Source: JBEISR01 sp044371425
GTDB taxonomy: Bacteria > Planctomycetota > Planctomycetia > Pirellulales > Pirellulaceae
DNA: 64,000 nt
NCBI GenBank assembly: GCA_044371425.1
Contig: JBILTR010000023.1
Span: forward strand, 1-64,000
Direction of reading: 5' to 3'
Both the position numbers and the translations under genes were made by a program. A model generated the notes under the pieces. That model was not told where the DNA came from. It worked only from the letters and a program-made list of their open reading frames with translations, and ran no database searches. This document shows positions 61,555 through 64,000 of the stretch, one piece after another (positions within the stretch are counted from its first letter, which is position 1; each line of letters starts with the position of its first letter).

Positions 61555-62937
61555 TCAGAAAAGACGGTTGTAGCCATTGAGTGCAGCCACGCGATAGGCT
61601 TCCGCCATGGTGGGGTAATTGAAGGTGGTGTTGATGAAGTACTCCAGCGTATTGTGGGGTGCGGGCTGCTTCATGATCGCCTGACCGATATGAATGATCT
61701 CCGAAGCATTGGGTCCGAAGCAATGGACCCCTAGCACCGCAAGCGACTCGCGGTGGAACAAGATTTTCAACATGCCAATGGCACGGCCGGTAATCTGAGC
61801 CCGTGCGAGGCTTTTGAATTGGGAATGACCGACTTCGTAGGGGATCTTCTCTTCGGTCAGCTGCCGCTCGGTTTTCCCGATCGAACTGATTTCCGGGCTG
61901 GTGTAGATGCCATTGGGGATATCTACCAGGGAGAGGCAGTGCTGGGTGCAACCGCAAAGGTGCTGAGCCGCGGCGCGTCCCTGCATGTAGGCGGCGCTGG
62001 CCAGCGATGGAAATCCGATCACATCGCCCACCGCATAGATCGATGGGACGTTGGTCTGGAAAAACTCATTGACCTGCAGGCAACCGCGACTGTCAGCCTT
62101 TAGGCCGATCGCCTCCAGCCCAAGCCGATCGGTGTTGCCGGTTCGTCCGTTGGCCCATAGCAGCGCGTCGGTCTTCACTTGCTTGCCACTCTCCAAAGAC
62201 AGCACGACACCGTCCCCCCGCGCTTCAAGCTTCTGGAATGTCTCATTGTGCCGAATGAGAATCCCGGAATCGCGCATGTGATACGCCAATGCGTCGATGA
62301 TCTCGTCGTCGAGAAACTCCAGCAGTTTCGAGCGAGTGTTGATCAGATTGACTTTGATACCGAGGTTACGAAACATCGATGCGTATTCACAGCCGATCAC
62401 CCCAGCTCCGTAGATGGTGATCGAGTGAGGTTTCTCTGTCATGCCGAGAATCGTGTCGCTGTCGAAGATTCGCGGATGGCGGAAATCGATCGCATCGGGA
62501 CGGTAGGGCCTCGCCCCAGTGGCGATCACGATCGACTCGCCCCGAACCCGCGTCTCGCCATCCAGTTCCAGCGTGTTGGCATCGATGAACCGAGCGTGCC
62601 CGTGCAGGACGGGGACTCCATTCCGCTGATAAAATGCCTGCCTCATCGACTCCTGTTTGGCGATGATCGAATTGGCGCTAGCTCTTAGCTGCATCAGCGT
62701 CGGGCTGACGTTGATCCCCATCTCCTTGAGGATCGGATTGTTCATCGCCTCCATGACGGTGTAGATCGAAAAGCGAAGTGCCTTGCTGGGGATGGTGCCC
62801 CAGTGAGTGCACCCGCCACCGATGCGCGAGTAGGCTTCGATCACGGCGACCGATTTGCCCCCTTTGGCCGCCTGCATCGCGGCCCCTTCGCCTCCAGGTC
62901 CGCTGCCGATCACGACGACGTCAAACGAGTTTTCCAT
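61555..62937 (-). CDS. sthA: Soluble pyridine nucleotide transhydrogenase
   Basis: The 460-residue FAD flavoprotein transfers hydride between NADPH and NAD. FAD site VVVIGSGPGGEGAAMQAAKGG, then IGGGCTHWGTIPSKALR, where the usual second redox Cys of disulfide reductases is Thr48, the mark of SthA. NAD site SITIYGAGVIGCEYASMF, and C-terminal GIYTSPEISSIGKTE and HCFGPNASEIIHIG. ATG 62937 has AGGAGCGGAGTG upstream. Divergent from thyA. Confidence 0.94.
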   Translation of the reverse strand: MENSFDVVVIGSGPGGEGAAMQAAKGGKSVAVIEAYSRIGGGCTHWGTIPSKALRFSIYTVMEAMNNPILKEMGINVSPTLMQLRASANSIIAKQESMRQAFYQRNGVPVLHGHARFIDANTLELDGETRVRGESIVIATGARPYRPDAIDFRHPRIFDSDTILGMTEKPHSITIYGAGVIGCEYASMFRNLGIKVNLINTRSKLLEFLDDEIIDALAYHMRDSGILIRHNETFQKLEARGDGVVLSLESGKQVKTDALLWANGRTGNTDRLGLEAIGLKADSRGCLQVNEFFQTNVPSIYAVGDVIGFPSLASAAYMQGRAAAQHLCGCTQHCLSLVDIPNGIYTSPEISSIGKTERQLTEEKIPYEVGHSQFKSLARAQITGRAIGMLKILFHRESLAVLGVHCFGPNASEIIHIGQAIMKQPAPHNTLEYFINTTFNYPTMAEAYRVAALNGYNRLF

Positions 62938-63164
62938 CACTCCGCTCCTGTTCCCTCGGCCACCCAGCCGCGTTTGGCAACAATTCTTTATACTAGACCC
63001 GCCGCTGCCCCGGCAGGAGGGGCATCTCGGCTGACCGGGTTCGACCGACGACCCCCACCAAGGAAATCGCCGCTCAATCCCCAGGTCGCTCACCAAGCAT
63101 CGCCTGGTCCCGATCGCGCCCTCAACAGAACAGCCCTATCCGGAACAGAAAGGAGCTCGGTGAA

Positions 63165-63962
63165 ATGGAGCAGCAGTATTTGGAGCTTCTGGCGAGGGTG
63201 ATGGAGACTGGGCACCCGAAGTCGGATCGCACGGGAGTGGGAACCCGCAGCCTTTTTGGAGCCCAAATGCGATTCGATCTTTCGGATCGATTCCCACTTC
63301 TAACCACCAAGAAAGTGCACTTTCACAGCATCGAAATCGAACTGCTCTGGTTCCTGCGCGGGGAAACCAACATCAAGTTCCTCAAAGACCACAACGTATC
63401 GATCTGGGACGAATGGGCCGACTCCAGTGGCGAACTGGGACCGGTCTATGGCAAGCAGTGGCGAAGCTGGGAGTGCCCAGACCGATCGACGGTCGACCAG
63501 ATCGCCGAAGTCGAAAAGCAGATTCGAACCAACCCCGATTCGCGCCGTCTGGTGGTCAGCGCCTGGAACGTTGCCGACCTACCGAAAATGCGACTCCCCC
63601 CCTGCCACCTGCTATTCCAATTCTATGTCGCCGACGGACGGCTCAGCTGCCAGCTCTACCAACGAAGCGCCGACCTCTTTCTCGGCGTCCCCTTCAATAT
63701 CGCCTCGTACTCGATGCTGACGATCCTGATGGCCAAAAGCTGTGGCCTCCAGCCTGGAGAGTTCATCCATACGCTGGGAGATGCCCATGTCTACACCAAT
63801 CATTTCGACAAGGTGAAGCTACAGCTAGAGCGTGAAGTGCGCCCGCTTCCCACCTTGGTGGTCGCTCAGCCACGCCCCTCCATCCTCGACTACCAACCAG
63901 GAGACGTGCAATTGGAGGGATACCAACCCCACCCCGCCATTCGCGCACCGGTGGCGGTTTAA
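63165..63962 (+). CDS. thyA: Thymidylate synthase
   Basis: It makes dTMP from dUMP using methylene-tetrahydrofolate. The 265-residue enzyme is complete. It has DRTGVGTRSLFG, LTTKKVHFHSIEIELLWFL, catalytic Cys147 in LPPCHLLFQFYV and the dUMP site QLYQRSADLFLGVPFNIASY. It ends with HPAIRAPVAV. ATG 63165 follows AAGGAGCTCGG. A typical folA partner does not fit in the remaining 38 bases. Confidence 0.97.
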   Translation: MEQQYLELLARVMETGHPKSDRTGVGTRSLFGAQMRFDLSDRFPLLTTKKVHFHSIEIELLWFLRGETNIKFLKDHNVSIWDEWADSSGELGPVYGKQWRSWECPDRSTVDQIAEVEKQIRTNPDSRRLVVSAWNVADLPKMRLPPCHLLFQFYVADGRLSCQLYQRSADLFLGVPFNIASYSMLTILMAKSCGLQPGEFIHTLGDAHVYTNHFDKVKLQLEREVRPLPTLVVAQPRPSILDYQPGDVQLEGYQPHPAIRAPVAV

Positions 63963-64000
63963 CAGAATGCCGCGCGGTCACTCCATGCATCGCAATCGGC

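Overview
The window looks like a chromosomal stretch from a planctomycete, most likely of the Pirellulales (Rhodopirellula, Blastopirellula or Pirellula type). The evidence is the marker families: a PVC-type membrane-bound dehydrogenase with a C-terminal haem c domain, a DUF1501 plus cytochrome-c DUF1549/DUF1553 pair, a DUF1559 pseudopilin, a dockerin/cadherin-like surface protein with the planctomycete-type N-terminus, a PEP-CTERM protein, an ExbB-ExbD-terpene-cyclase-fold set and FloA/NfeD. Genes are packed on both strands in short operons. Many starts are GTG or TTG, and infC appears to start at ATC.

Layout. 1-125 is the 3' end (domains V and VI) of a group II intron. 0.2-9.5 kb: a Tat-exported protein, peptide deformylase, tRNA-Arg(ACG), a tandem-TIR protein beside a decayed TIR gene, a secreted BNR-like protein, a small protein with two PGDY-type motifs, tRNA-Val(GAC), infC with a clear terminator, and an XRE regulator coupled to an ImmA/IrrE-like metallopeptidase. 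9.5-22.5 kb: an ExbB/ExbD/terpene-cyclase-fold operon, a PEP-CTERM protein, the large PVC dehydrogenase, then pyrF-glyA-response regulator-methyltransferase. 22.9-34.7 kb: a SRPBCC-epimerase fusion, an asparagine-synthetase-like enzyme with no N-terminal Cys coupled to a radical SAM protein, an FG-GAP repeat protein, a secreted esterase, an aldo/keto reductase, the tyrS-GT9-rdgB operon and ispD. 34.9-43.5 kb: DUF1559 protein, lipoprotein, DUF1501/PSD1 pair, tRNA-Asp(GTC), and the dockerin protein. 43.8-64 kb: gyrA, a zinc-ribbon signal peptidase I, fabI, a type VII-secretion-like locus (FtsK/SpoIIIE ATPase, two small WRD proteins, a coiled-coil protein, a TPR protein), fabH-yqgE, floA and a small hypothetical, nfeD, a GGQ release-factor-like protein, a soluble transhydrogenase and thyA.

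Two families of intergenic palindromic repeats run through the window. One is built on CCACCATCGCCAGATGGTGG (near 0.15, 2.4, 18.6 and 22.5 kb). The other has CCGGGGGAC hairpins and GGCCC/GGGCC hairpins (near 41.5, 43.7 and 49.5 kb).

The most interesting systems are the type VII-like locus (49.6-55.6 kb), the asparagine-synthetase-like/radical SAM pair (24.5-26.8 kb) and the tandem-TIR gene with its decayed paralogue (2.6-3.9 kb). All functional calls come from reading protein motifs; no database search was run.
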